Assembly: GCA_002388905.1 (NCBI GenBank)
Contig: DGNJ01000116.1
Coordinates: 8,251-27,037 of the forward strand
Source: Cellvibrionales bacterium UBA4495
Lineage (GTDB): Bacteria; Pseudomonadota; Gammaproteobacteria; Pseudomonadales; Porticoccaceae
Direction: 5' to 3'
Length of the DNA stretch: 18,787 bases
Every line of letters begins with the position of its first letter. Position 1 is the first letter of the stretch. Below, piece after piece: positions 8,931-15,592 of this stretch. A program made the translations under genes and the position numbers. The notes under the pieces were generated by a model. The model was given only the letters and a program-made list of their open reading frames with translations. It searched no databases and was not told the origin of the DNA.

Positions 8931-10592
8931 CTACTGCTCGGTGATCGCCGGCCGGGCCAGCCACTCCCTGCCCCGGAGCATGGCCTGCCAGTAGATGGGC
9001 GGCAGCAACTTTTCCTTGAGCAGCCAGGCCATTCTGCTGGGCTTCTTACCGTTGATCAGCCAACGGGGCATACTCGGCAAAAGCTTGCCGCCGAAACCGA
9101 ACTCCGCAAGTACCACTTTGCCCCGCTCGACGGTGAGGGGACAGGAGCCGTAACCGTCGTAGTGCGCGACACCCCGGGCCCGGCCCATATCCGCCAGCAC
9201 GTTGTTGGCCACCACGGGTGCCTGTTTGCGGGCAGCGGCGGCGGTCTTGGCGTTGGGGGCGTTCATGACGTCGCCCAGGGACCAGATATTGGCATAGTTT
9301 TTGTGGCGCAGGGTATTCTGGTCCACATCCACCCAGCCGGCGCTATCGGCGAGGGGGCTGACCCGGATAAAGTCGGGCGCGACCTGGGGCGGACTGACAT
9401 GGATCATCTCGAATTCACGGGCGACCGTCTCTACGGCCCCCTGCCCGTCGGTTCGTTCAAACCAGGCGGTTTTGCCGGGTCCGTCGATTTTCACCAGGTT
9501 GTGCCCGAAGTTGAGATTCGCGTGATATTTCTCGACGTATTCCAACAGTGCCGGCACGTAATCCGCGACCCCGAAAAGCACTTCTCCCGCCGAGAAAAAG
9601 TCCAGGCGGATATTGCCAAGGCAGCCGCTACGGTACCAATGGTCGGCGGAGAGGTACATGGCTTTCTGGGGCGCCCCGGCGCATTTGATGGGCATGGGCG
9701 GCTGGGTGAAAAGCGCCCTGCCTGACTTTAGATTTTGGACGAGGTTCCATGTATAAGGGGCTAAATCAAAACGATAATTCGACGTCACGCCATGGTGACC
9801 CAGGGTCTCACTCAGGCCCGCGATGCGATCCCAGTCGAGCTTGATACCGGGTGCAACGATCAAGCGTTTGTACCCCAGGTTTCGACACCCTTCCAGGATA
9901 ATGCGGTCATTGTCGGGATCGAAGGCGGCCACGGCCGCCTTGATCCAATGCACGCCGCGGGGGATCAGGGATGCCAGGGTGCGCGCGGTTTTCTGCGGGG
10001 GAAATATACCGGCGCCCACGAAGGTCCATCCGGGCTGGTAATAGTGCACGTCGGCCGGGTCGACGATGGCAACCGACAGGTCGGCCCCGCGCCGGACAAT
10101 ACTGGATGCAACAGCTATTCCCGCGGCCCCTGCCCCGACAATGACCACATCATAGCTGGCAATTTCGTCACCGCCAGTACCGGCGATACGCGAAACCACT
10201 GAACTCATGTCGTAACCGGCGCCTTTCGCGCGGGCGAGAATACGCTGCAGATCGGCATTCCTGTCCCCCCGGGTCAGCGCCCAGAGGGTGGTCGAGCGCA
10301 TACCGCTGCGGCAGTAGGCATGGGTCGGCCCGGGCAGCGTGTCGAGCAGCCTCGAAAAGGCGTTGGCATCCTCATCCCGGACCCTGCCGGAAACCACCGG
10401 CAGGTACCGGGCCTCGATACCGTGCTGCCGGGCCGCCTCCCGGATTTCGGCGAAATTGGGCTGATCCGCCCCCTCGCCGTCCGGTCGGTTACAGATGATA
10501 CTGCGGACCCCGCGCTCGGCAAGTACCGCCACATCGGCGCAAGCCAGTTGCCCGGATACAGAAAAACCGGCCTCAATATCTTTTATTTCCAT
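8931..10592 (-). CDS. Fusion: DUF442 rhodanese-like sulfurtransferase + SQR-type FAD oxidoreductase
   Basis: The 553-residue protein joins two domains. Residues 1-115 are a DUF442/TIGR01244 domain, the same domain as the N-terminus of Blh proteins. It carries the active loop CRSGMR (94-99), a rhodanese-like C-x4-R. Residues 147-500 are a sulfide:quinone reductase-like flavoprotein with the FAD motif GAGAAG (153-158), the reactive-cysteine motif KCAGAPQK (C304), the second FAD motif SLGD (438-441) followed by KTAAA, and YDGYGSCP (478-485). The C-terminus has amphipathic/basic segments (about 510-545) that could bind the membrane. The expected role is oxidation of sulfide with transfer of electrons to quinone and of sulfane sulfur to the attached domain. 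Where type II SQRs such as human SQOR have GDC, this protein has GDV (V442), so the usual redox disulfide partner is missing. It lies 17 bases after the dioxygenase gene. Confidence 0.88.
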   Translation of the reverse strand: MEIKDIEAGFSVSGQLACADVAVLAERGVRSIICNRPDGEGADQPNFAEIREAARQHGIEARYLPVVSGRVRDEDANAFSRLLDTLPGPTHAYCRSGMRSTTLWALTRGDRNADLQRILARAKGAGYDMSSVVSRIAGTGGDEIASYDVVIVGAGAAGIAVASSIVRRGADLSVAIVDPADVHYYQPGWTFVGAGIFPPQKTARTLASLIPRGVHWIKAAVAAFDPDNDRIILEGCRNLGYKRLIVAPGIKLDWDRIAGLSETLGHHGVTSNYRFDLAPYTWNLVQNLKSGRALFTQPPMPIKCAGAPQKAMYLSADHWYRSGCLGNIRLDFFSAGEVLFGVADYVPALLEYVEKYHANLNFGHNLVKIDGPGKTAWFERTDGQGAVETVAREFEMIHVSPPQVAPDFIRVSPLADSAGWVDVDQNTLRHKNYANIWSLGDVMNAPNAKTAAAARKQAPVVANNVLADMGRARGVAHYDGYGSCPLTVERGKVVLAEFGFGGKLLPSMPRWLINGKKPSRMAWLLKEKLLPPIYWQAMLRGREWLARPAITEQ

Positions 10593-10609
10593 CAGGTTAT
10601 ATCACCTAT

Positions 10610-11533
10610 TTAAAGCAAATTAACAGGAACTTTCAGGTAGACCACGCCATTGTCTTCCGGGTCCGGCAGGTGGCCCGCCCGCATATTGACCTGCAGGGAG
10701 GGAAGGATCAGGCGGGGCATGTCCAGGGTGGCGTCCCGCTGTTCGCGCATGGCCACGAATGCTTCCTCTTCAACATCGTCGCGGACATGAATATTGGTGG
10801 CCTTCTGGGTCGCCACCGTAGTCTGGAATTCCACCTCGCGACCATCGGGGCAGTAGTCGTGGCACATGAACAGCCGGGTCTCGTCCGGCAGCGACAGCAC
10901 GCGACGGATGGATCGGTAGAGTGTCCGGGCATCGCCGCCCGGAAAATCGGCGCGGGCCGTGCCCCCGTCAGGCATAAACAGGGTGTCGCCGACAAAGGCG
11001 GCATCACCCATGATATGGGTCATGCAGGCAGGGGTGTGTCCCGGCGTGTGCAGGGCATGACAAACCATGTTGCCCACCCGGTAGCGATCGCCGTCTCTGA
11101 ACAGCCGGTCAAACTGGGAGCCGTCCCGCTGGAAGGCCGTGCCCTCATTGAAGATTTTGCCGAAGGTCTCCTGGACCACGGTGATCTTATCGCCTATCCC
11201 GATCCAGCCGCCCAGCTTTTCCTGGATGTACGGGGCGGCGGAAAGATGATCGGCGTGGACATGGGTCTCGATCAGCCAGACCAGGTCCAGCCCCTGCTTG
11301 CGGATGTACTCGACAATCCGGTCGGCGCCCTCGAACCCGATCCTTCCGGCGGCGTAATCAATATCCATGACCGAATCCACCACTGCGCAGGCACTGGAGG
11401 CGGGATCCCGGACCACATAGGAGAATGTATTCGTCGCCTCGTCGAAGAAGGGGACCACTTCCGGGCGGCACTCCATATCGACCTCGAAGGGTATGACCTG
11501 CCCCGGCTGGGGTTGTGAGACAGCTTTATTCAT
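10610..11533 (-). CDS. MBL-fold persulfide dioxygenase, ETHE1/Blh type
   Basis: The 307-residue protein is a metallo-beta-lactamase-fold enzyme of the persulfide dioxygenase group, which uses one iron and oxygen to turn glutathione persulfide into sulfite. Visible motifs are THVHADH (90-96, H91 as first metal ligand), TPGHTP (163-168, H166), VGDTLF (181-186, D183), the Blh-like segment GTARADFPGGDARTLYRSI (191-209) and a late MCHDY (223-227). These ligands correspond to the His-His-Asp iron site of ETHE1. It matches the C-terminal half of Blh, but here the DUF442 half is fused to the next gene instead. The ATG lies 8 bases inside the cydB end, with a GAGGG ribosome site about 9 bases upstream. 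The product is probably cytoplasmic, as no signal peptide is seen. Substrate assignment is by family. Confidence 0.9.
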   Translation of the reverse strand: MNKAVSQPQPGQVIPFEVDMECRPEVVPFFDEATNTFSYVVRDPASSACAVVDSVMDIDYAAGRIGFEGADRIVEYIRKQGLDLVWLIETHVHADHLSAAPYIQEKLGGWIGIGDKITVVQETFGKIFNEGTAFQRDGSQFDRLFRDGDRYRVGNMVCHALHTPGHTPACMTHIMGDAAFVGDTLFMPDGGTARADFPGGDARTLYRSIRRVLSLPDETRLFMCHDYCPDGREVEFQTTVATQKATNIHVRDDVEEEAFVAMREQRDATLDMPRLILPSLQVNMRAGHLPDPEDNGVVYLKVPVNLL

Positions 11534-12518
11534 AGGACAGAGCCCTCGCTTTACCGTGAAAGATTCTGTAGATGTAGATGGTGTAAAAGACGATCATCGG
11601 CAGGGTGATGACCACGCCCACCAGGGTAAACTGCAGGGAGGCCACCGAGGCGGACGCTTCCCAGAGGGTCATCCGGCCCATGACAACATCGGGAAAAATG
11701 CTGAATGCCAGACCCAGGGCCGCCATGACGCAGATAAGGACGATTCCCGCATAGACCAGCCAGGCATAACCCCGCCGGAGAAGTTCGGGACGGTTCAAAA
11801 ACCAGAACAGACCGCCATAGACCAGGGCGCAAACCAGGGGGATGGGTAGCAAACCTATGGCATTGGGCAGGCTGAACCAGCGCCTGGCAATGGCCTCGCT
11901 CACCACCGGCGTGGCCACGGATACCAGCAGCAGCGCCACTCCCATGGGCAGCATCGCCCGGCGGCCCCAGCGCACCGCCTTATCGAATAACTCCCCCTCG
12001 CTTTTCATGAGCAACCAGGCGGCACCCAAAAGGACATAGAGGGCCGGCAGTGTCGCGGCAATAAGACCCGCGAAGAGAAGGCTGGTGATATCCTCGCGCA
12101 ACCCCGTAATATAGGCTCCGAGCATCCATCCCTGGGACACCGAGGCCAGCAGAGAGCCCACAAAAAAAGCTCTGTTCCACAACGCCTTGCGGTGGTCGCC
12201 GCCCTTGACGCGAAGATCGAAGGCAACGCCCCGGAGGATCAGCCCCAGCAGCATCAGGGTAACCGGGATATAGAGGCTGCTGAGAATAATGCCGTGGGCC
12301 AGGGGAAAGGCGATCAACAGCACCCCGACACCGAGGACAATCCAGGTTTCGTTGGCATCCCAGAAGGGCCCGATGGAGGCGATCATCAGATCCTTTTCCG
12401 CATCGGTGGCTCCGGGCAGGAGCATGCCCACGCCCAGGTCGTAGCCGTCGAGTATCACGTAGACCAAAAGGGCCAGGCCCATGATTGCCAGGTAGACAAT
12501 CGGCAGCCAGTACTCCAT
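11526..12518 (-). CDS. cydB: Cytochrome bd-type (cyanide-insensitive) quinol oxidase subunit II
   Basis: CydB is the second membrane subunit of bd-type quinol oxidase. The 330-residue protein is clearly shorter than E. coli CydB (379) and close to CioB-type subunits. It starts MEYWLPIVYLAIMGLALLVYVILDGYDLGVGM-like (motif quoted in part below), with DGYDLGVG at 24-31, then the conserved NETWIVLGVGVLL with E57 and W59. About eight to nine hydrophobic helices follow. The open frame runs 117 codons further upstream, but that stretch overlaps cydA in another frame and is not membrane-like. The ATG at 12516-12518 shares one base with the cydA stop (TGATG) and has a strong AGGAGG 7 bases upstream. 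No cydX-like small gene follows, as expected for the cyanide-insensitive branch. Confidence 0.93.
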   Translation of the reverse strand: MEYWLPIVYLAIMGLALLVYVILDGYDLGVGMLLPGATDAEKDLMIASIGPFWDANETWIVLGVGVLLIAFPLAHGIILSSLYIPVTLMLLGLILRGVAFDLRVKGGDHRKALWNRAFFVGSLLASVSQGWMLGAYITGLREDITSLLFAGLIAATLPALYVLLGAAWLLMKSEGELFDKAVRWGRRAMLPMGVALLLVSVATPVVSEAIARRWFSLPNAIGLLPIPLVCALVYGGLFWFLNRPELLRRGYAWLVYAGIVLICVMAALGLAFSIFPDVVMGRMTLWEASASVASLQFTLVGVVITLPMIVFYTIYIYRIFHGKARALSYE

Positions 12519-13879
12519 CACACAACCTCCTGTGCCTGTCGGGAGCCTGAGGACTCGCCCTGTTCCACCAAGACCAGCGACGCCGCTTCCTGGCGCGACA
12601 GGTACCGCAGGGCGCCCATATAGGAAAAAATCAGGAACACGTAGAGCAGCACATAGCCAAGCAGTGTGCCCGTGAGGGTCGCGGAACTGTGGTCGGCCAC
12701 CACCGAGTCGACCCGCAGCAGCCCCTGGACGATCCAGGGCTGGCGGCCGATCTCGGTAACGTACCAACCCGCCAGCACCGCGACCCAGCCGGAAAAGGTC
12801 ATCCAGGACAGAGCGCGCAGCAGGGGCATCGAGGGCTCCCGGCCGCGCAGGCAGGACCAGGCGCCCCACCAGGCCACCGCCAGCATCAGCACTCCCATCG
12901 CCAGCATGACCCTGAACGACCAGAACACCGGTGCCACGGGCGGGTGTTCGCCGATAAATTCGTCGAGCCCCCGGACCTCGCCATTCCAGCGATGCGTGAG
13001 TATCAGGCTGGCAGCATGGGGAATTTCCAGGGCCAGGTGATTTTTGCGCGCCTCGCCGTCCGGGAGCGCCACCAGGGTAAAGGGTGCTCCCCGCTGCGTT
13101 TCCCAGATGGCTTCCATGGCCGCCACCTTGGCGGGCTGGTGTTCCAGGGTATTGAGGCCGTGCAGGTCGCCCACGAAAATCTGCAGGGGCGCGGCCACGG
13201 CGGCGATGGCCACCCCGGTCCTCAGCACCTTCCAGGTGCCGGGCCCCGCCAATCCGGCCCGGGCCCGCCAGGCACTGACACCCGCAATCAGGAAGGCACT
13301 GGTCAGCAGGGAGGCCAGGGTCATGTGGAAAAAGCGGTAGGGAAACGAGGGGTTAAAAATGATGCGCCACCAGCTTTCCACCGTAACCACCCCCTCATCA
13401 AGCGAATAGCCGGCGGGTGTCTGCATCCAGGAGTTGAGGCTGAGTATCCAGAATGCCGACAACAGAGTGCCCACCGCCACCAGAAAAGCCGAAATCAGGT
13501 GCATTTTGTTGGAGACGCGATCCTTGCCGAACAGCATGATGCCCAGGAAAGATGCCTCCAGGAAAAAGGCGGTAAGCACCTCGTAACCCAGCAAGGGGCC
13601 GGCCACGTTGCCGGCCCGCTCCATGAACCCCGGCCAGTTGGTGCCGAACTGGAAACTCATGGTGATGCCCGACACCACCCCCATGGCAAAGGTCAGGGCG
13701 AAAACCTTGACCCAGAAGTAATAGGCGTACTCCCAGGCCCGGTCGCCACTGAGGGTATAGCGGGCACGAAAGTAGAAGAGAACCCAGGCCAGGCCAATGG
13801 AGATGGCCGGGAATAGAATGTGGAAACTGATATTGGCGGCAAACTGGATGCGCGCCAGGACGAAGGGATCCCAATCCAT
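12518..13879 (-). CDS. cydA: Cytochrome bd-type (cyanide-insensitive) quinol oxidase subunit I
   Basis: CydA binds quinol and the three haems of bd oxidase and reduces oxygen to water without copper. The 453-residue protein has the haem ligands expected by alignment: H20 (b595), H185 in FFHMTL and M325 in FRVML (b558). Acidic residues E100 and E108 lie in the proton/haem d region, and GRQPW is at 378-382. The quinol loop after GLNTLEHQPAK is short, and the total length (E. coli 522) places it with CioA-type, cyanide-insensitive enzymes. The ATG at 13877-13879 has AGGA 7-8 bases upstream and is preferred over the TTG just before it. It is the first assured gene of the sulfide operon, about 207 bases from the predicted sigma-54 start site. 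Confidence 0.94.
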   Translation of the reverse strand: MDWDPFVLARIQFAANISFHILFPAISIGLAWVLFYFRARYTLSGDRAWEYAYYFWVKVFALTFAMGVVSGITMSFQFGTNWPGFMERAGNVAGPLLGYEVLTAFFLEASFLGIMLFGKDRVSNKMHLISAFLVAVGTLLSAFWILSLNSWMQTPAGYSLDEGVVTVESWWRIIFNPSFPYRFFHMTLASLLTSAFLIAGVSAWRARAGLAGPGTWKVLRTGVAIAAVAAPLQIFVGDLHGLNTLEHQPAKVAAMEAIWETQRGAPFTLVALPDGEARKNHLALEIPHAASLILTHRWNGEVRGLDEFIGEHPPVAPVFWSFRVMLAMGVLMLAVAWWGAWSCLRGREPSMPLLRALSWMTFSGWVAVLAGWYVTEIGRQPWIVQGLLRVDSVVADHSSATLTGTLLGYVLLYVFLIFSYMGALRYLSRQEAASLVLVEQGESSGSRQAQEVV

Positions 13880-14064
13880 CAAAATATCCTACCTTGAATG
13901 ATCGTCCCCACGCGGGAACCGGAGCCGGCGGGCGATTCCGCCGACCCTTCAAATAAAGCAGCGGCCGGCATCCTCTGCAACGGCATACCGATGGATGGCG
14001 AGGCCAGTTCCGCCACCTTCCGCCGCAATCTACATCTTCTACACAAAGTGCCTCTCCAACACAT
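13879..14064 (-). CDS. Candidate 61-codon leader ORF in the cydA leader
   Basis: Reading from the ATG at 14062-14064, a 61-residue frame begins MCWRGTLCRRCRLRR and ends with a TGA that shares one base with the cydA ATG (TGATG). The same junction is used between cydA-cydB and exbD-msbA. The ATG would lie about 22 bases after the predicted sigma-54 start site. The ribosome site (CGGGGA) is close and weak. The product is arginine-rich with a C-x2-C pair at its front, and I recognise no family. It may be a leader peptide coupled to cydA, or chance. The rest of this 13880-14064 stretch holds only a 6-bp hairpin (13926-13943). Confidence 0.25.
   Translation of the reverse strand: MCWRGTLCRRCRLRRKVAELASPSIGMPLQRMPAAALFEGSAESPAGSGSRVGTIIQGRIF
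13926..13943. repeat. Small inverted repeat in the cydA leader
   Basis: CGGCGG and CCGCCG flank a 6-base loop, about 47 bases before the cydA ATG. In the leader RNA this could form a short stable hairpin upstream of the ribosome site. It is too short to assign a role. Confidence 0.3.
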
Positions 14065-14092
14065 TCCCCGGAATTTGTATTGACTGGTGCAA

Positions 14093-14104
14093 CGGTTGCA
14101 ACCG
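14093..14104. repeat. 12-bp perfect palindrome over the -12 box
   Basis: CGGTTGCAACCG is a perfect palindrome and includes the TTGC of the -12 element of the sigma-54 promoter on the minus strand. It could be an operator that blocks promoter access, or follow by chance from the promoter bases. Confidence 0.4.
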
Positions 14105-14113
14105 CCGTGCCAG
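14097..14113 (-). promoter_or_regulatory. cydA: Sigma-54 (-24/-12) promoter of the cydAB-sulfide operon
   Basis: The minus strand reads CTGGCACGGCGGTTGCA. This matches the classic sigma-54 consensus YTGGCACGRNNNTTGCW at every defined position, with GG at 14111-14110 (-24) and GC at 14099-14098 (-12). The predicted start site is near 14086, pointing at cydA. It faces the divergent gene for a sigma-54 activator with a GAFTGA loop, which makes the pairing very plausible. The promoter lies inside a long open frame on the other strand that could be read as an N-terminal extension of the regulator; this argues against that extension. Confidence 0.88.
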
Positions 14114-14145
14114 AACCAAGGGCCGGCGACAGAAAACGCCAACCA

Positions 14146-14182
14146 TCTGTTTTTTCTAAATTTTTTGAACAAAACAGAAAAA
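14146..14182. promoter_or_regulatory. AT-rich bend region with phased A-tracts
   Basis: Two runs of six T (14150-14155 and 14161-14166) are centred 11 bases apart, close to one helical turn. Runs of four and five A follow at 14171-14174 and 14178-14182. TCTGTTTT (14146-14153) and AAAACAGA (14171-14178) also form an 8-bp inverted repeat. The stretch stands out from GC-rich surroundings and lies between the sigma-54 promoter and the paired inverted repeats, where a bend or IHF site usually sits. I see no clear IHF consensus. Confidence 0.45.
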
Positions 14183-14197
14183 CCAAAGAGCCCGCGC

Positions 14198-14226
14198 TTG
14201 CCATGCAGGACCTGTCCTGCCAATAT
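14198..14226 (+). promoter_or_regulatory. fisR: Weak candidate sigma-70 promoter of the regulator
   Basis: TTGCCA (14198-14203, 5 of 6 to the -35 consensus) lies 17 bases from CAATAT (14221-14226, only 3 of 6 to the -10 consensus). Transcription would start near 14233, just before the regulator ATG. It overlaps both inverted repeats, which would allow autoregulation. The poor -10 keeps this tentative. Confidence 0.25.
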
Positions 14227-14231
14227 TGGCA
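14205..14231. promoter_or_regulatory. Two overlapping inverted repeats, probable activator-binding sites
   Basis: GCAGGAC-CT-GTCCTGC (14205-14220; 7-bp arms) runs into the perfect 14-bp palindrome TGCCAATATTGGCA (14218-14231), sharing three bases. Their centres lie about 127 and 139 bases upstream of the predicted sigma-54 start site. This distance is typical of the upstream activator sequences to which sigma-54 activators bind as dimers. They also lie immediately before the regulator gene, so the regulator could control itself. The two repeats differ in sequence, so at most one may be the true site or two different proteins may bind. Confidence 0.55.
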
Positions 14232-14256
14232 AGCATTCATGTCATTTTTGACAGTT

Positions 14257-15582
14257 ATGGAAATTATTGCGCGAAACGGCGGCAACCCCGATAGCGCCCG
14301 AATGCTGGATGCCTTCGAGCACCCGGCCATCCTGGTGACCCCCGACTACCGCATCCTTGCCACCAATGAGCTCTATACGGCGCGGTTCGGCAAGATAGAC
14401 ACCACCCGACCCGCCCACTGCTACCAGGTCTCCCACGGCTATTCCGTACCCTGCGACCAGGCCGGGGAAACCTGCCCGCTGGCATCGTGCCTGGACTCCG
14501 GGCAGAAAGAGCGGGTACTTCATATCCACAACACCCCCCGGGGCAAGGAGCATGTGGATGTGGAGATGCTGCCCATTCAGGGCGAGGACGGCGATATCCG
14601 CTATTTCGTCGAGTTGCTGAAACCCGTCGCCATCGCCAGCGCCGAACTGAGCACCCGCAATATGGTGGGCCGCAGCCCGGCCTTCAATCGGCTCGTGGAA
14701 ATGATCAACCTGGTGGCCCCGCGGAACAGCGCTGTCCTGCTGCTGGGTGAATCGGGCACCGGCAAGGAACTGGCGGCGGCCGCCATCCATGAGTCCAGCG
14801 CGTACCGGGACCGGCCGCTGGTGACCGTGGAGTGCGCGGGGCTCACCGAAACCCTGTTCGAGAGCGAACTCTTCGGTCACGTCAGGGGCGCCTTCACCGG
14901 CGCCACCCAGAACAAACCGGGACTGGTGGAAGCCGCCGAAGGCGGCAGCCTGTTCCTGGACGAAATCGGCGACGTGCCCCTGGCCATGCAGGTCAAACTG
15001 TTGCGCCTGCTGGAAACCGGCACTTACCGCCCTGTGGGCAGCACGGAACTCAAACGCGCCCGGTTTCGCCTCATCACCGCCACCCACAAGGACCTGAGCG
15101 CATTGATTGCGCGCGGCGAATTCCGGCGGGATCTTTATTACCGGGTCAACGTCTTTCCCATCGAGTTGCCGGCGCTGCGGGAGCGCCGGGGTGACATTGC
15201 CCTGATTGCCAAGTCGATCCTGGCCCAGTTAAGTCCGGAGGAAAAATATCACCTGAGCAGTTCCGCCGTAAAAAGACTGGAATGCGAATCCTTCCCGGGC
15301 AATATCCGGGAACTGCGCAATATCATGGAGCGGGCCATCGTCTTCGCCCGCTCCAACGTCATCGACGCGAATACCATCGCGCGGTGCCTGGGCCCCGAAC
15401 AGCATGGCAGGACGAGCCCGAACCATCCGGACCTGAAAGCGCTAGAATACGAATATCTGCGGGAACTGATGAGCGAGTTCGACGGCGACAAGCAGGCAGT
15501 GGCGAACATAGCGGGTATAAGCCTGCGGTCCCTGTATCGTAAACTGAATGCCGGCACCGGCAGCGTTCATAACAGGAGATAA
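14257..15582 (+). CDS. fisR: FisR-like sigma-54-dependent activator with cysteine sensor domain
   Basis: From the ATG at 14257 the product has 441 residues. Residues 15-125 form a PAS-like sensor domain with C55, C66 and C73 (spacing 11 and 7) plus C78. FisR of Cupriavidus, which senses sulfane sulfur, uses C53, C64 and C71 with the same spacing. The AAA+ domain has Walker A GESGTGKE (164-171), the sigma-54 contact loop GAFTGA (211-216) and Walker B LFLDEIGD (232-239). A Fis-type helix-turn-helix occupies about 396-431. The frame is open back to a TTG at 14080, but that part covers the sigma-54 promoter and repeats, so I reject it. An ATG at 14239 is the rival start; neither has a good ribosome site. 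Expected role: activate the divergent cydAB-sulfide operon when persulfide accumulates. Confidence 0.88.
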   Translation: MEIIARNGGNPDSARMLDAFEHPAILVTPDYRILATNELYTARFGKIDTTRPAHCYQVSHGYSVPCDQAGETCPLASCLDSGQKERVLHIHNTPRGKEHVDVEMLPIQGEDGDIRYFVELLKPVAIASAELSTRNMVGRSPAFNRLVEMINLVAPRNSAVLLLGESGTGKELAAAAIHESSAYRDRPLVTVECAGLTETLFESELFGHVRGAFTGATQNKPGLVEAAEGGSLFLDEIGDVPLAMQVKLLRLLETGTYRPVGSTELKRARFRLITATHKDLSALIARGEFRRDLYYRVNVFPIELPALRERRGDIALIAKSILAQLSPEEKYHLSSSAVKRLECESFPGNIRELRNIMERAIVFARSNVIDANTIARCLGPEQHGRTSPNHPDLKALEYEYLRELMSEFDGDKQAVANIAGISLRSLYRKLNAGTGSVHNRR

Positions 15583-15592
15583 ACGCAGCAGC

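Noticed and set aside
12519..12869. 117-codon upstream extension of cydB
   Set aside because: It overlaps cydA in another frame, is Pro/Gly/Arg-rich and not membrane-like. The ATG at 12518 has a strong AGGAGG.
14080..14256. N-terminal extension of the FisR-like protein from a TTG start (59 extra residues)
   Set aside because: It runs across a full-consensus sigma-54 promoter, A-tracts and palindromes, has no ribosome site, and the cysteine numbering fits FisR only from the 14257 ATG.
13398..14330. 310-codon minus-strand open frame overlapping cydA and the control region
   Set aside because: It is out of frame with cydA and crosses the sigma-54 promoter; no recognisable domain.
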